Shown in pieces: positions 26,463 through 34,581 of a DNA stretch of 64,000 bases. Origin of the DNA: Marinilabiliaceae bacterium JC017 (GTDB lineage Bacteria > Bacteroidota > Bacteroidia > Bacteroidales > Marinilabiliaceae); NCBI GenBank assembly GCA_004296775.1, contig RHGE01000011.1, positions 38,940-102,939 on the forward strand, written 5' to 3'. The position numbers and the translations under genes were made by a program. Within the stretch, counting starts at the first letter, position 1. The number at the start of each line of letters is the position of its first letter. The notes under the pieces were generated by a model that was not told the origin of the DNA, did no database searches, and worked only from the letters and a program-made list of their open reading frames with translations.

Positions 26463-27611
26463 ATGAGAAATACGGTATTATTAGTATTAGTAATGGTTTT
26501 GTTTTCTTTCTGTACCCAGAAGGAATCAGGTGAGTTTACCCTTCAGGGAAGTGGATTTGAACAGTATGAAGGAATGGAAGTGGTTTTTCAATTCTTAAAC
26601 GTGGAGGATGTTAAAAGTCCCTTTACTAAACAGGGCGGAAAAATAGAAAAAGGAGGATTCATTTTTGCCGATACGATTAACGAACCACAGGAAGCCATTT
26701 TTATTATTAAAAATGAGACAGGCAGATTCCAGTTTCTGGGAAAGTTTTTAGTTGAACCGGGAAAACTTCAGATGGAGTACCAACCCGACTATAATGATGT
26801 GAAAGTGACAGGCGATGTGTATAACAAGGTTTTTAATGAGTGGTTCTGGTCAACTGAATTCATGGCTATGAATGATGAAATACGTAGCCTTTATAAAGAA
26901 GGGATGACGCAGGAAGAACTGCAGGCAGTGCAGAGGCAAGCCCAAGAATTGGGAATGAAGATTAACGAAAAAGTTGTTGAGAAAATGCAACAGATCATTG
27001 ATCACAACAGTGACCCCTATATGCGTGCCATTGCCTTGAATCGAGGTGGTTTTCTTCGACAGGACCGGGAGTATGCCTTAAAGGTATTGGCTGAGATTGA
27101 GAAAGAACATGGTGCTAATATTACCACTACTCTTTTGCGCAATACCGATGAAAAGTGGCAAAATCAAAAAGTTGCGGAAGCAGTACTCAAAGTGGGGGAA
27201 CAAATTAAATCTTTTTCAGCCAACGGCATTGATGGTAAAACATATCATCTTGGGGAGATGCTAAAGGCAAATAAATATACGCTGGTTGAGTTCTGGGCTT
27301 CCTGGTGTGGCCCCTGTCGAAATGAAATACCTCATATGAAAAAGGCTTTTGAGAACTATAAAGACAAAGGGTTTGGGATATTCTCTTTTTCCATTGATAC
27401 TAAAAAAGAAAAGTGGGAAAAGGCCACCCGGGAGGATGAGATACCATGGATTAATACCTCCGACTTAAAAGCAAGCAAAAGTCCGGTGGTGAAGCAGTTT
27501 GGTATCAATGGAATACCCAAGAACTACCTGGTGGATGAAGCCGGAAAAATTATTGCCATTGATTTACGCGGAAGTAAGCTGGAAGAGAAGCTGGCTGAGC
27601 TTTTACAATAG
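26463..27611 (+). CDS. TlpA-like thioredoxin lipoprotein (paralogue)
   Basis: 382 residues, lipobox FSFC (Cys18). Same layout as the preceding gene: N-terminal DUF4369-like domain, a helical linker rich in Glu/Gln (MTQEELQAVQRQAQELGM), and a C-terminal thioredoxin domain with active site WCGPC (Cys282, Cys285) and cis-Pro segment INGIPKNYLVD. It is anchored to a membrane facing the periplasm. The 147-bp gap before it holds a C-rich/G-rich inverted pair (CCCCCTC near 26341, GGGAGGGGG near 26389), so the two tlpA genes may be separately expressed. Confidence 0.9.
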   Translation: MRNTVLLVLVMVLFSFCTQKESGEFTLQGSGFEQYEGMEVVFQFLNVEDVKSPFTKQGGKIEKGGFIFADTINEPQEAIFIIKNETGRFQFLGKFLVEPGKLQMEYQPDYNDVKVTGDVYNKVFNEWFWSTEFMAMNDEIRSLYKEGMTQEELQAVQRQAQELGMKINEKVVEKMQQIIDHNSDPYMRAIALNRGGFLRQDREYALKVLAEIEKEHGANITTTLLRNTDEKWQNQKVAEAVLKVGEQIKSFSANGIDGKTYHLGEMLKANKYTLVEFWASWCGPCRNEIPHMKKAFENYKDKGFGIFSFSIDTKKEKWEKATREDEIPWINTSDLKASKSPVVKQFGINGIPKNYLVDEAGKIIAIDLRGSKLEEKLAELLQ

Positions 27612-27652
27612 ACGTTTATATCTCATGTTAGACCTTTTATAACGTTGAAAAA

Positions 27653-28009
27653 GAGGGTGTCTGAAATTGAATCTGTAAGATGCATAAACTTACAGACTGT
27701 AGGTATTAGACTTTATAGTTTTTTTATTTATAAATCACCTCAAACTTCTCCTACAAGGAGATGACGTGCACATCTTTTATGGTTACAGGCAATGGTATAA
27801 GCCATCTAGCCCAGAAGTGCTCTGTTCCTTCTTCGAGGAGATGGTTAGTGTCTTACGGGTGATATTGGTGTATTTATTGGCAAAATATTTTGGCGAGCAG
27901 TAAATCATCTTGATACTTTGTACTTGATACTTTTTACTTTTCTGGCTTGTCCAGGTTAGGATGAGGCGTTTTAAAACAATAAAGGATTCATATTATTTCA
28001 GGCACCCTC
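27653..28009. mobile_element. MITE-like element bounded by inverted repeats
   Basis: The ends GAGGGTGTCTGAAAT (from 27653) and, reverse-complemented, GAGGGTGCCTGAAAT (to 28009) form imperfect terminal inverted repeats about 357 bp apart; GATTC/GAATC matches extend them inward. No transposase frame lies inside. The end sequence resembles inverted repeats of some Bacteroidota insertion sequences (from memory). The element encloses copy 2 of the dispersed 100-bp repeat. No target duplication was recognised. Confidence 0.55.
27849..27962. repeat. Dispersed ~100-bp repeat, copy 2
   Basis: Matches 5988-6087 almost base for base over the first 75 bp, then carries an additional TGTACTTGATACTT insertion before the shared tail TTGTCCAGGTTAGG. 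It lies inside the MITE-like element. Confidence 0.8.
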
Positions 28010-28198
28010 ACTTTGTGAATAAACTGGCTTTAACGAAATTAATTTCCAATTTATTGGTTGCACCAATCTTGATTTCTCAATACTTAAAATCATGCTTATG
28101 AAACGACCGTGCAGATTCAATTATTTAATGTACACCAGGGGTAATGATTGAGTTTATGTGGGAATTCCATATGGCCTTAGAAAATAAATTTAATCAGA

Positions 28199-28591
28199 TG
28201 AAACACCCATGATTAATTGGGCTAAATACACAGGAGGATGATTAATAAAGAAAAACTCTGCGTCTCAGTGTCTCTGTGTTCGCAATCTATTATCTCATAT
28301 CTATCAATCTCTTGTCTAATTTTAAACAGGTGAAACACCCATGATTAATTGGGCTAAATACACAGGAGGATGATTAAAAGGAAAACTCTGCGTCTCAGTG
28401 TTTCTGTGTTCGCAATCTATTATCTCATATCTATCAATCTCTTGTCTAATTTTAAACAGGTGAAACACCCATGATTAATTGGGCTAAATACACAGAAGGA
28501 TGATTAATAAAGAAAAACTCTGCGTCTCAGTGTCTCTGTGTTCGCAATCTATTATCTCATATCTATCAATCTCTTGTCTAATTTTAAAAAG
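28199..28591 (+). repeat. Three tandem ~131-bp leader units before the M16 peptidase
   Basis: Units start TGAAACACCCATGATTAATT at 28199, 28331 and 28461 (132, 130 and 131 bp) and end at TGTCTAATTTTAAA. They differ at only a few positions; the last unit runs directly into the ATG at 28592. Each contains AACTCTGCGTCTCAGTGT and the CTATTATCTCATATCTA series. The remaining part of the gap, 28010-28198, shows no gene. Confidence 0.95.
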
Positions 28592-31399
28592 ATGAAAAAA
28601 ATATTTGGACTTTTAGTAGTCACTGTGATAGTGGTAATGGGGTGTCAAACCCCTTCTTCTACCCAATCTTCCACGGATATTCCACTGGACCCTGCCATAC
28701 GCCATGGAAAGCTCGATAACGGGATGACCTATTACATCCGGCATAATGTTGAACCCAAAGAGCGGGCAAGCTTTTATTTTGTGCAAAATGTGGGAGCTAT
28801 TTTGGAAGAAGATCACCAAAATGGATTAGCTCACTTTCTGGAACATATGTCCTTTAATGGAACCCAACATTTTAAAGGAAAAGGGATCATTAATTTCCTG
28901 GAAAAACACGGCGTGGGGTTTGGCGGCGATATTAATGCCTACACGGCTCAGGATGAAACGGTTTATAATCTGTCCAATGTGCCTGTTAACAAGAATGGGT
29001 TGATGGATTCATGCTTATTGGTATTACACGACTGGTCGGGTTACTTATCCCTGGAGGAAGAGGAGATCGATGCTGAGCGGGGCGTGATCCGTGAGGAGTG
29101 GCGCACGCGCCGGAATGCTTCCTTTCGCTTGCGAAGCCAAACCAATCCGGTGATGTATAAAGGATCGAAATATGCCGTGCGGGATGTGATCGGTGATTTG
29201 GATGTGATCAATAATTTCGAGTATCAAGCTTTGCGTGATTATTACCAAACATGGTATCGGCCCGATCAGCAAGCCGTCGTGGTGGTTGGTGATGTGGATG
29301 TGCAGGAGATGGAGCAGAAGATCATCGAATTGTTTTCTAAAATACCTTTGAGAGAGAATTTACCCGAGCGAGAGTATTATAATATTCCCGATAATAAGGC
29401 GCCGTTATATGTGCAGGCCAAAGATAAAGAAGCACAGGCGGTATCCATTACCATGTTGTGCAAAAAAGATGTGCCTGCCGTTAAAGGGGAAGCGTTTCTG
29501 AAACAGCAATTGGTGCAATCGATCTACCGCACCATGATGAGTAACCGTTTCCAGGAGAAGTTACAGAAAAGCACTTGTGCCAGTATGAGCATGGACGCAG
29601 GTTTCTTTCCCATGGCGCGTACGAAAGATGCTTTTTACTTGAGCGTTACCCCTAAAAGGCAACAAGAGTTGGAAGCTTTTAGGCAACTGATGGTTGAAGT
29701 AGAACGTGTTAATCAGCATGGTTTTACTCAAACGGAATTGGAGCGTACTCAAAAGCAGTTGCTAAGAGATTATGAGAATTATTATAAAGACCGGGATCGT
29801 ATTACCAATGATAATTGGGCCAAACAATTGGCCGATCACTTTTTGAAAGCAACACCAATGCCATCGCTCGAGTGGGAGTATCAGTTTGCTTCTACTAGCA
29901 TTAAAGCAACTTCCCTGGAGGAGGTTAATGGGTTTGCCAAAAGCCTGATAACAGATGAGAACCATGTTTATATGGTGACCGGTCCCGATAAAGAAGGTGT
30001 CAACCTGCCATCGGAGCAAGAGCTGCTGCTCACCATTAGTGAGGTTAATAACAAGAGCATAGAGCCCTACCAGGATAATGCCGGCGATGAACCTTTACTT
30101 AATAAGTCATTGGCAGGAAAAAAGGTGGTGCAACAATTTGATGTGGCAGGAATGGATGCTAAAGGCTATGTGTTGGAAAACAACGCCCGGGTAATTATTC
30201 TGCCCACCGATTTTAGTAAAGATGAAGTGCTCTTCTCGGCGTTTAGTCATGGCGGTACTTCCTTGGTAAAGCAAGAAGATCTGGTTTCGGCCAACCTGGC
30301 CGGTGCCCTTTACCAGGTGTCAGGAATTGGTGAATTTAGTGCCACTGATCTGCAAAAGAAACTGTCTGGTAAGTTGGTGAAGTTAGCTCCCGGTTTGGAT
30401 GAATATTCGGAGGGATGGAATGGTTCGGCCTCACCAGAGGATCTGGAAACACTGCTTCAGCTAATTTATATGAGTTTCGAATCCCCTCGGTTCGATGCAG
30501 AAGCCTTTGCTAACCAGGTGAGCATGATGCGAAACAACCTGGTTTATGCCAATGCGGATAATGGCAAGGCTTTTCAAGACTCCATAAAAGCGACCACTAC
30601 CAATCATCATCAAAGGGCGCTCTTCTTTAACGAGGCGTTTGTAAACAGCATCAATTATTCAAAGGTGGTGGAGGCTTATAAAGACCGATTCAACGATGCT
30701 GCTGATTTCACTTTTGTGTTTGTTGGCAACATTAACCTGGAAAAAGACTTGCCTTTAATTACCAAATACCTGGGAAATATCTCTTCAACTAACAGAAACG
30801 AACAATGGATTGATCACAACATGCGTCCCCCACACGGAACGGTTACCAATCATTTGTCGCGCATCATGCAGGTGCCCAAATCGTCGGTATATGTTGGATT
30901 TACCGGGGAAATCGTGTATAACCTTGAAAGCAGGATGTATGTGCGTATTATCTCTGATCTCTTGGATAAAAGATACCTTGAAACCATACGCGAAACAGAA
31001 GGTGGTAGTTATGGGGTGCGTGTTAGTCCTGTTATTAACAAGGTGCCGTATGAACATTTTCAGATGAATATCATGTTTGATTGTGATCCCGATAAGCAAG
31101 AAAAATTAACAACCATAGTACAGCAAGAGATTAAAAAGTTGATTAAAGAGGGACCTGTTGCGGCTGATTTGCAAAAAATCAAAGAGAATTACCTGAAGAT
31201 GCGCGCGGAGAGCGATGTGAAAAATGCATTCTGGTTGTCGGGTATTCAGCATAGTGTGAAAATGGAGGAAGATTTTGTGCCAACCGAAGGCTATATGACA
31301 CTTATTAATGGCATCACGGCAAAAAGCATACAGCAGTTTGCTCAAAAGATGTTCAAGAAAGCCGACCAGGTTGAAGTAGTAATGAATCCGATCGATTAA
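28592..31399 (+). CDS. M16 family zinc peptidase (pitrilysin/insulinase-like), lipoprotein
   Basis: About 935 residues from the ATG at 28592; the frame upstream is repeat leader. Lipobox VMGC without acidic residues after it, so probably periplasmic. The inverted zinc motif is H81-F-L-E-H85 (LAHFLEHMSFNG), with third ligand E162 77 residues after H85 (EIDAERGVIREEW). The length and second-half folds (RMYVRIISDLLDKRYLETIR) fit a full-length enzyme with one active and one inactive M16 half. It degrades oligopeptides. Placement after the SusCD/TlpA genes supports a role in digesting imported peptides, though its own leader suggests separate transcription. Confidence 0.93.
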   Translation: MKKIFGLLVVTVIVVMGCQTPSSTQSSTDIPLDPAIRHGKLDNGMTYYIRHNVEPKERASFYFVQNVGAILEEDHQNGLAHFLEHMSFNGTQHFKGKGIINFLEKHGVGFGGDINAYTAQDETVYNLSNVPVNKNGLMDSCLLVLHDWSGYLSLEEEEIDAERGVIREEWRTRRNASFRLRSQTNPVMYKGSKYAVRDVIGDLDVINNFEYQALRDYYQTWYRPDQQAVVVVGDVDVQEMEQKIIELFSKIPLRENLPEREYYNIPDNKAPLYVQAKDKEAQAVSITMLCKKDVPAVKGEAFLKQQLVQSIYRTMMSNRFQEKLQKSTCASMSMDAGFFPMARTKDAFYLSVTPKRQQELEAFRQLMVEVERVNQHGFTQTELERTQKQLLRDYENYYKDRDRITNDNWAKQLADHFLKATPMPSLEWEYQFASTSIKATSLEEVNGFAKSLITDENHVYMVTGPDKEGVNLPSEQELLLTISEVNNKSIEPYQDNAGDEPLLNKSLAGKKVVQQFDVAGMDAKGYVLENNARVIILPTDFSKDEVLFSAFSHGGTSLVKQEDLVSANLAGALYQVSGIGEFSATDLQKKLSGKLVKLAPGLDEYSEGWNGSASPEDLETLLQLIYMSFESPRFDAEAFANQVSMMRNNLVYANADNGKAFQDSIKATTTNHHQRALFFNEAFVNSINYSKVVEAYKDRFNDAADFTFVFVGNINLEKDLPLITKYLGNISSTNRNEQWIDHNMRPPHGTVTNHLSRIMQVPKSSVYVGFTGEIVYNLESRMYVRIISDLLDKRYLETIRETEGGSYGVRVSPVINKVPYEHFQMNIMFDCDPDKQEKLTTIVQQEIKKLIKEGPVAADLQKIKENYLKMRAESDVKNAFWLSGIQHSVKMEEDFVPTEGYMTLINGITAKSIQQFAQKMFKKADQVEVVMNPID

Positions 31400-31425
31400 G
31401 TTTACGGATTAGTCTGTTGAAAGCC

Positions 31426-31558
31426 GGGCTGGCCATGTGATTTGTTTAGGCCAGCCCATTTTTACAGAAGGATATCTCAAAGAAGTAAGAGTTTATCTCC
31501 ATATGTTGCGATGATAGCCGCCCTGTAGTAATGTAAGGTTATTGAGGGCGGCTTTTTT
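31426..31558 (+). terminator. Two terminators after the M16 peptidase
   Basis: First: GGGCTGGCC / GGCCAGCCC at 31426-31457 followed by ATTTTT. Second: GCCGCCCT / AGGGCGGC at 31517-31552 followed by TTTTTT. Both are strong intrinsic terminators on the plus strand. About 60 bp separate them. Confidence 0.85.
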
Positions 31559-31564
31559 ATTTCA

Positions 31565-31868
31565 AGCCTGACTATTTCTACCTATTTCCATCTATTACAA
31601 TTTAACCGCAGAGACGGAGAGACGCAAAGGGAAACTAACCAGTAAGCCTCCGCAGGACCTGACAGCGTTATAACATCACGCACCAAGCGATCTCTTTCAC
31701 ATCTTGTTTCTATTTGTTTCCAGGTATTTCTATTTATTCCCCTCTATTTCATAATAGTTCAATTTGTTCCCTCTTACCTATCCCCAATCAGTTTCCAAGT
31801 ATCTCCCTCTGTTTCCAGTTATTTCTATTTATTTCCATCTATCTCCATTTATTTCAAGTATTCCCCCT
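31565..31868. repeat. Mosaic intergenic repeat block next to the RAYT gene
   Basis: Contains TTAACCGCAGAGACGGAGAG, then GTAAGCCTCCGCAGGACC with TGACAGCGTTATAAC, then a long series of TATTTCTATTTATTTCC-type pyrimidine tracts reaching the stop codon of the RAYT gene. Same modules and order as 14827-15030. Confidence 0.8.
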
Positions 31869-32480
31869 CTAAATCTCCAACCACTCCCTGATCGCCTCCA
31901 CGTCAATGGAACCATTATGAGCTTCATTAAAGTGGCCAGTATGATTAAACCACTCCATGGCTTGCCGGCGTTTCAGTTTCGAGGGTTTGTGGCTCAAAAA
32001 AGTTAAATAACTACTCCAGCCATATTCCAGTGGATGTCCGCAATAACCATGGTGCACCGGGTTGTTGTGGATGTATAGTAATACCTGTTTGAGATATTGG
32101 GCATCGTGTATAGGTTTTCGTTTAAACGGTCGTTCGAAAAGAGCCCCGTGGCGATGGTGGTATTTGTTAAAGGCCTTGGTATAGGCATTAAATAAATTGG
32201 AGAAATATTGGTGCGGCGGCTTCTTCAAACCTGTCGGGTTTACAGTATGATTTGGTAAACCTGACAGGTCTGGAAGAAGGCTTTTTATCCGCACCAAAAA
32301 ATGAAAGTGAGTAGGCATTAGCACCCCTGCATAGGTGTCAGCAACCGGTGTAATGTATTTATCATACAATCCCAGGAAATACCGGTAATTCTCCTCGTCG
32401 GCAAATAGCTTGCAACTGTTGATGCCGCGGTTGTAAATGTGGTAAAAGGTGCCGGGCTGGAGGGGGTCTGTGTATGTCAT
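31869..32480 (-). CDS. REP-associated tyrosine transposase (RAYT, IS200/IS605-like Y1)
   Basis: 203 residues. The HUH motif reads PTHFHFLVRI, and the catalytic Tyr lies in YLKQVLLYIHNNPVHHG; the N-terminal GTFYHIYNRGIN is a hallmark of the TnpA-REP subfamily. These proteins cut single-stranded REP hairpins and are thought to spread them. The gene has REP-like hairpins directly upstream (32492-32538) and inside its own frame (32229-32269, coding for LSGLPNHTVNPTG), plus a large repeat block at its 3' end. It is complete and probably functional. Confidence 0.93.
   Translation of the reverse strand: MTYTDPLQPGTFYHIYNRGINSCKLFADEENYRYFLGLYDKYITPVADTYAGVLMPTHFHFLVRIKSLLPDLSGLPNHTVNPTGLKKPPHQYFSNLFNAYTKAFNKYHHRHGALFERPFKRKPIHDAQYLKQVLLYIHNNPVHHGYCGHPLEYGWSSYLTFLSHKPSKLKRRQAMEWFNHTGHFNEAHNGSIDVEAIREWLEI
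32229..32269. repeat. REP-like inverted repeat inside the RAYT gene
   Basis: Arms ACCTGTCGGGTTTAC and GTAAACCTGACAGGT (one mismatch in 15 bp) with an 11-nt loop. It is in frame in the transposase and inserts about 14 residues between the HUH part and the following helix. Confidence 0.75.
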
Positions 32481-32491
32481 GTTTTTTTTTT

Positions 32492-32538
32492 AGACCTGAC
32501 TGGTTTCTTAAAAGCGTTTTATTAAACCAGTCAGGTCT
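32492..32538. repeat. REP-like inverted repeat upstream of the RAYT gene
   Basis: Perfect 15-bp arms AGACCTGACTGGTTT / AAACCAGTCAGGTCT, 11 bp from the transposase ATG at 32480. The loop-side CTTAAAAGC matches the hairpin after susB (14619). Confidence 0.85.
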
Positions 32539-32539
32539 T

Positions 32540-32573
32540 ATAAAAAAAACCAACAACCCTTCGATTGTCGGTT
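32540..32573 (-). terminator. Terminator of the HU-like gene
   Basis: On the minus strand: AACCGACAA, a short loop, TTGTTGGTT (one mismatch), then eight T. It lies about 32 bp after the HU stop codon. Confidence 0.8.
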
Positions 32574-32604
32574 CTTTAAGAATCCAGATGGTTAAGTTTA
32601 TTGT

Positions 32605-32985
32605 TTATTCTACTTCAAATTTTAATTCGGTCAAAGCTTTTTTAAGCTCCTGGCCGGGGGTGAAAATTATCCGGGCATTTTTTACTTTATTGGCGTTAAA
32701 CTCTTCCGGCGTTTCAGTGCCTTCTGTGCTAATGCTTAGGCGGAAGCTGCCGAAGCCATCGAGTTTAACCGACATTCCGTCCGACAGATACTTGGGAATC
32801 TGTAGCACCAGGTTGTCCAATACGTTGCCCGTGTCGCCCCGACTCAGGGATGAAATATCAGCAATGTCCTGGGCGATGGCTCTCTGTGTTTTAACGCCTT
32901 TAACAACGGCCTGGCCGTATGTTTTTGGACTCTCCTCACGGTTTTGAGGATTCTGGCGTTCTATTTTTTTAATTTTTATACTCAT
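32605..32985 (-). CDS. HU-related DNA-binding protein
   Basis: 126 residues. The N-terminal part (SIKIKKIERQNPQNREESPK) differs from classic HU and is typical of the larger Bacteroidota HU-related proteins; the core has TQRAIAQDIADISSLSRGD and VKLDGFGSFRLSIS, the helical dimer and beta-arm start. An Asn/Lys-rich segment (NANKVKNARIIFTPGQEL) completes the fold. Nucleoid-associated; bends DNA. It is monocistronic with its own terminator, transcribed toward the RAYT gene. Confidence 0.9.
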   Translation of the reverse strand: MSIKIKKIERQNPQNREESPKTYGQAVVKGVKTQRAIAQDIADISSLSRGDTGNVLDNLVLQIPKYLSDGMSVKLDGFGSFRLSISTEGTETPEEFNANKVKNARIIFTPGQELKKALTELKFEVE

Positions 32986-33389
32986 GGGTTATTTATATTA
33001 TCCTGGATTCGTGACATTGAAATTATCATTATTTTATATTCAGCCGAATATTCTTTGGCGAAAGTAAAATATTTGTAGGTGAACAATAGGAAGTTTGTGA
33101 TGAATGGCACAAATTAGCGGCTGCCAGGCAGTAACGCATTTTTAAGAGAGATAAAACATGTGTTTTTGCAGGAAGTAAGCATTTGAAATGGAATTCGGAA
33201 AGTAAACGAAAAGGTAATACGGTTGTGAGTTGAGTGCGTAAGTATGGAGATATTGTATCACCATAGAGGAACGATACAAACAGCCCGGAGTGATAAAACA
33301 GGCACACGGAAGAATGCATCCCGGGTACAGGGAGAAGGAAAACATTCATAGGGATGAAACAATCAAAGCACACGTATGAAATAATCCCT

Positions 33390-33423
33390 CCACACGTACC
33401 GTGTAAAAACACGGTACGTGTGG
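33390..33423. repeat. Perfect 15-bp inverted repeat in a gene-free region
   Basis: CCACACGTACCGTGT, loop AAAA, ACACGGTACGTGTGG. It has no T-run, and no gene within 400 bp ends here. The surrounding 32986-33819 shows no convincing gene. An operator, small-RNA hairpin or element end are all possible. Confidence 0.8.
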
Positions 33424-33819
33424 AAGGAAACAACCACCCGCATGAAAAGATTAAAGCATACGGGAGAAATCAAACGGGCATCCATATTTTAGTGAAAAGG
33501 AGGAGTAAAAAGGGTTGGATACCTTCTATTTAACGGTATGTATCAGTGGAGGTTTGAATTTTTATCCCCGGGTCTTATATAGGCGGGAATAGTAGGTTTA
33601 AAATTTTGAGAAGGTGAGAATTTATGACACATCTCAGCGATAATCACTTTTTTAATTCAGCGCCTCAGTGTTCGCATCCCCGCCCAATAAGAGAAAGAGC
33701 CGTCTAAAGTACACACTTGTCATTTGTTTTGTTAATTTTGGGGTGATAGTATGATAAGTAAAGACATGAACAAAAATGCCGCACCATAAGATGAATGAAA
33801 AACCGAGAAGGAGAGAATT

Positions 33820-34375
33820 TGAGAAACGGTAGAAATAAATAGAAACAGATGGAAGCAAATAGAAATAGATAGAAATAATCAGTAACCTATCAGCGTCCAA
33901 AGGACCTGATAGCGTTAACAGCCATTTGTGCCTACGTGTTCTTATTGAAATAAATAGAAACAGATGGAAATAAGGAAATAAAGGCGAACGGTTACCGGAT
34001 CATTCCTCCGCGCCTTCGTGCCTCTGTGTTTTTATTAAAACAAATAGACAGGTCAGCAACCAGCAACCTGTCAGTGTTCGAAGGACCTGCCAGCGTTAAC
34101 AGCCCTGGAAGATAACATGTCCTTTCCTCCGCGCCTTCGTGCCTCCGCGGTTACCATTTTTTAAACTCCGTGTCTCCGTGTCTCCGTGTCTCTGTGTTTT
34201 TATTAAACCAAATAGACAGGTCAGCTACCAGCCACCTGTCAGCGTCCGAAGGACCTGCCAGCGTTAACAGCCCTGGAAGATAACATGTCCTTTCCTCCGC
34301 GCCTTCGTGTCTCCGCGGTTACCATTTTTTAAACTCTGTGTCTCCGTGCCTCTGTGTTTTTATTAAACCAAATCT
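33820..34375 (+). repeat. Mosaic repeat block with 168-bp tandem duplication
   Basis: GAAATA/GAAACA tracts, then CAACCTGTCAGTGTTCGAAGG with ACCTGCCAGCGTTAACAG, then CTCCGCGCCTTCGTGCCTC and TCTCCGTGTCTCCGTGTC. A unit beginning CAAATAGACAGGTCAGC at 34041 recurs at 34209 (offset 168 bp), ending each time at TTTTTATTAAACC. No gene is visible. Confidence 0.9.
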
Positions 34376-34480
34376 TTTTATAAAGTATCCCCCATGTATT
34401 AAAGCCAGATAGGTATCGCAACCTCCCTAGTATTTTTAACTATTTTCAAACCTCAAAATAAAAAGCTAATTTCGGTCAGT

Positions 34481-34512
34481 AGGCCTCTTTATTAAGAAGG
34501 AGGCCTTTGTTT
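34481..34512 (+). terminator. Intrinsic terminator upstream of the regulator
   Basis: AGGCCTC / GAGGCCT arms with a 12-nt loop followed by TTGTTT. There is no gene immediately before it; the preceding 100 bp might yield a short transcript. Confidence 0.55.
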
Positions 34513-34581
34513 CAATAGTGTATATTCAGGTCTGTTATCTATCATTTAACGATCTATTGCTTTTTAATTCGGGCTTAAACA

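Noticed and set aside
33029..33433. Minus-strand 134-codon frame
   Set aside because: Composition is unlike coding DNA (many Cys/Phe/Ser/Leu), it starts inside the perfect hairpin and has no neighbour or motif support.
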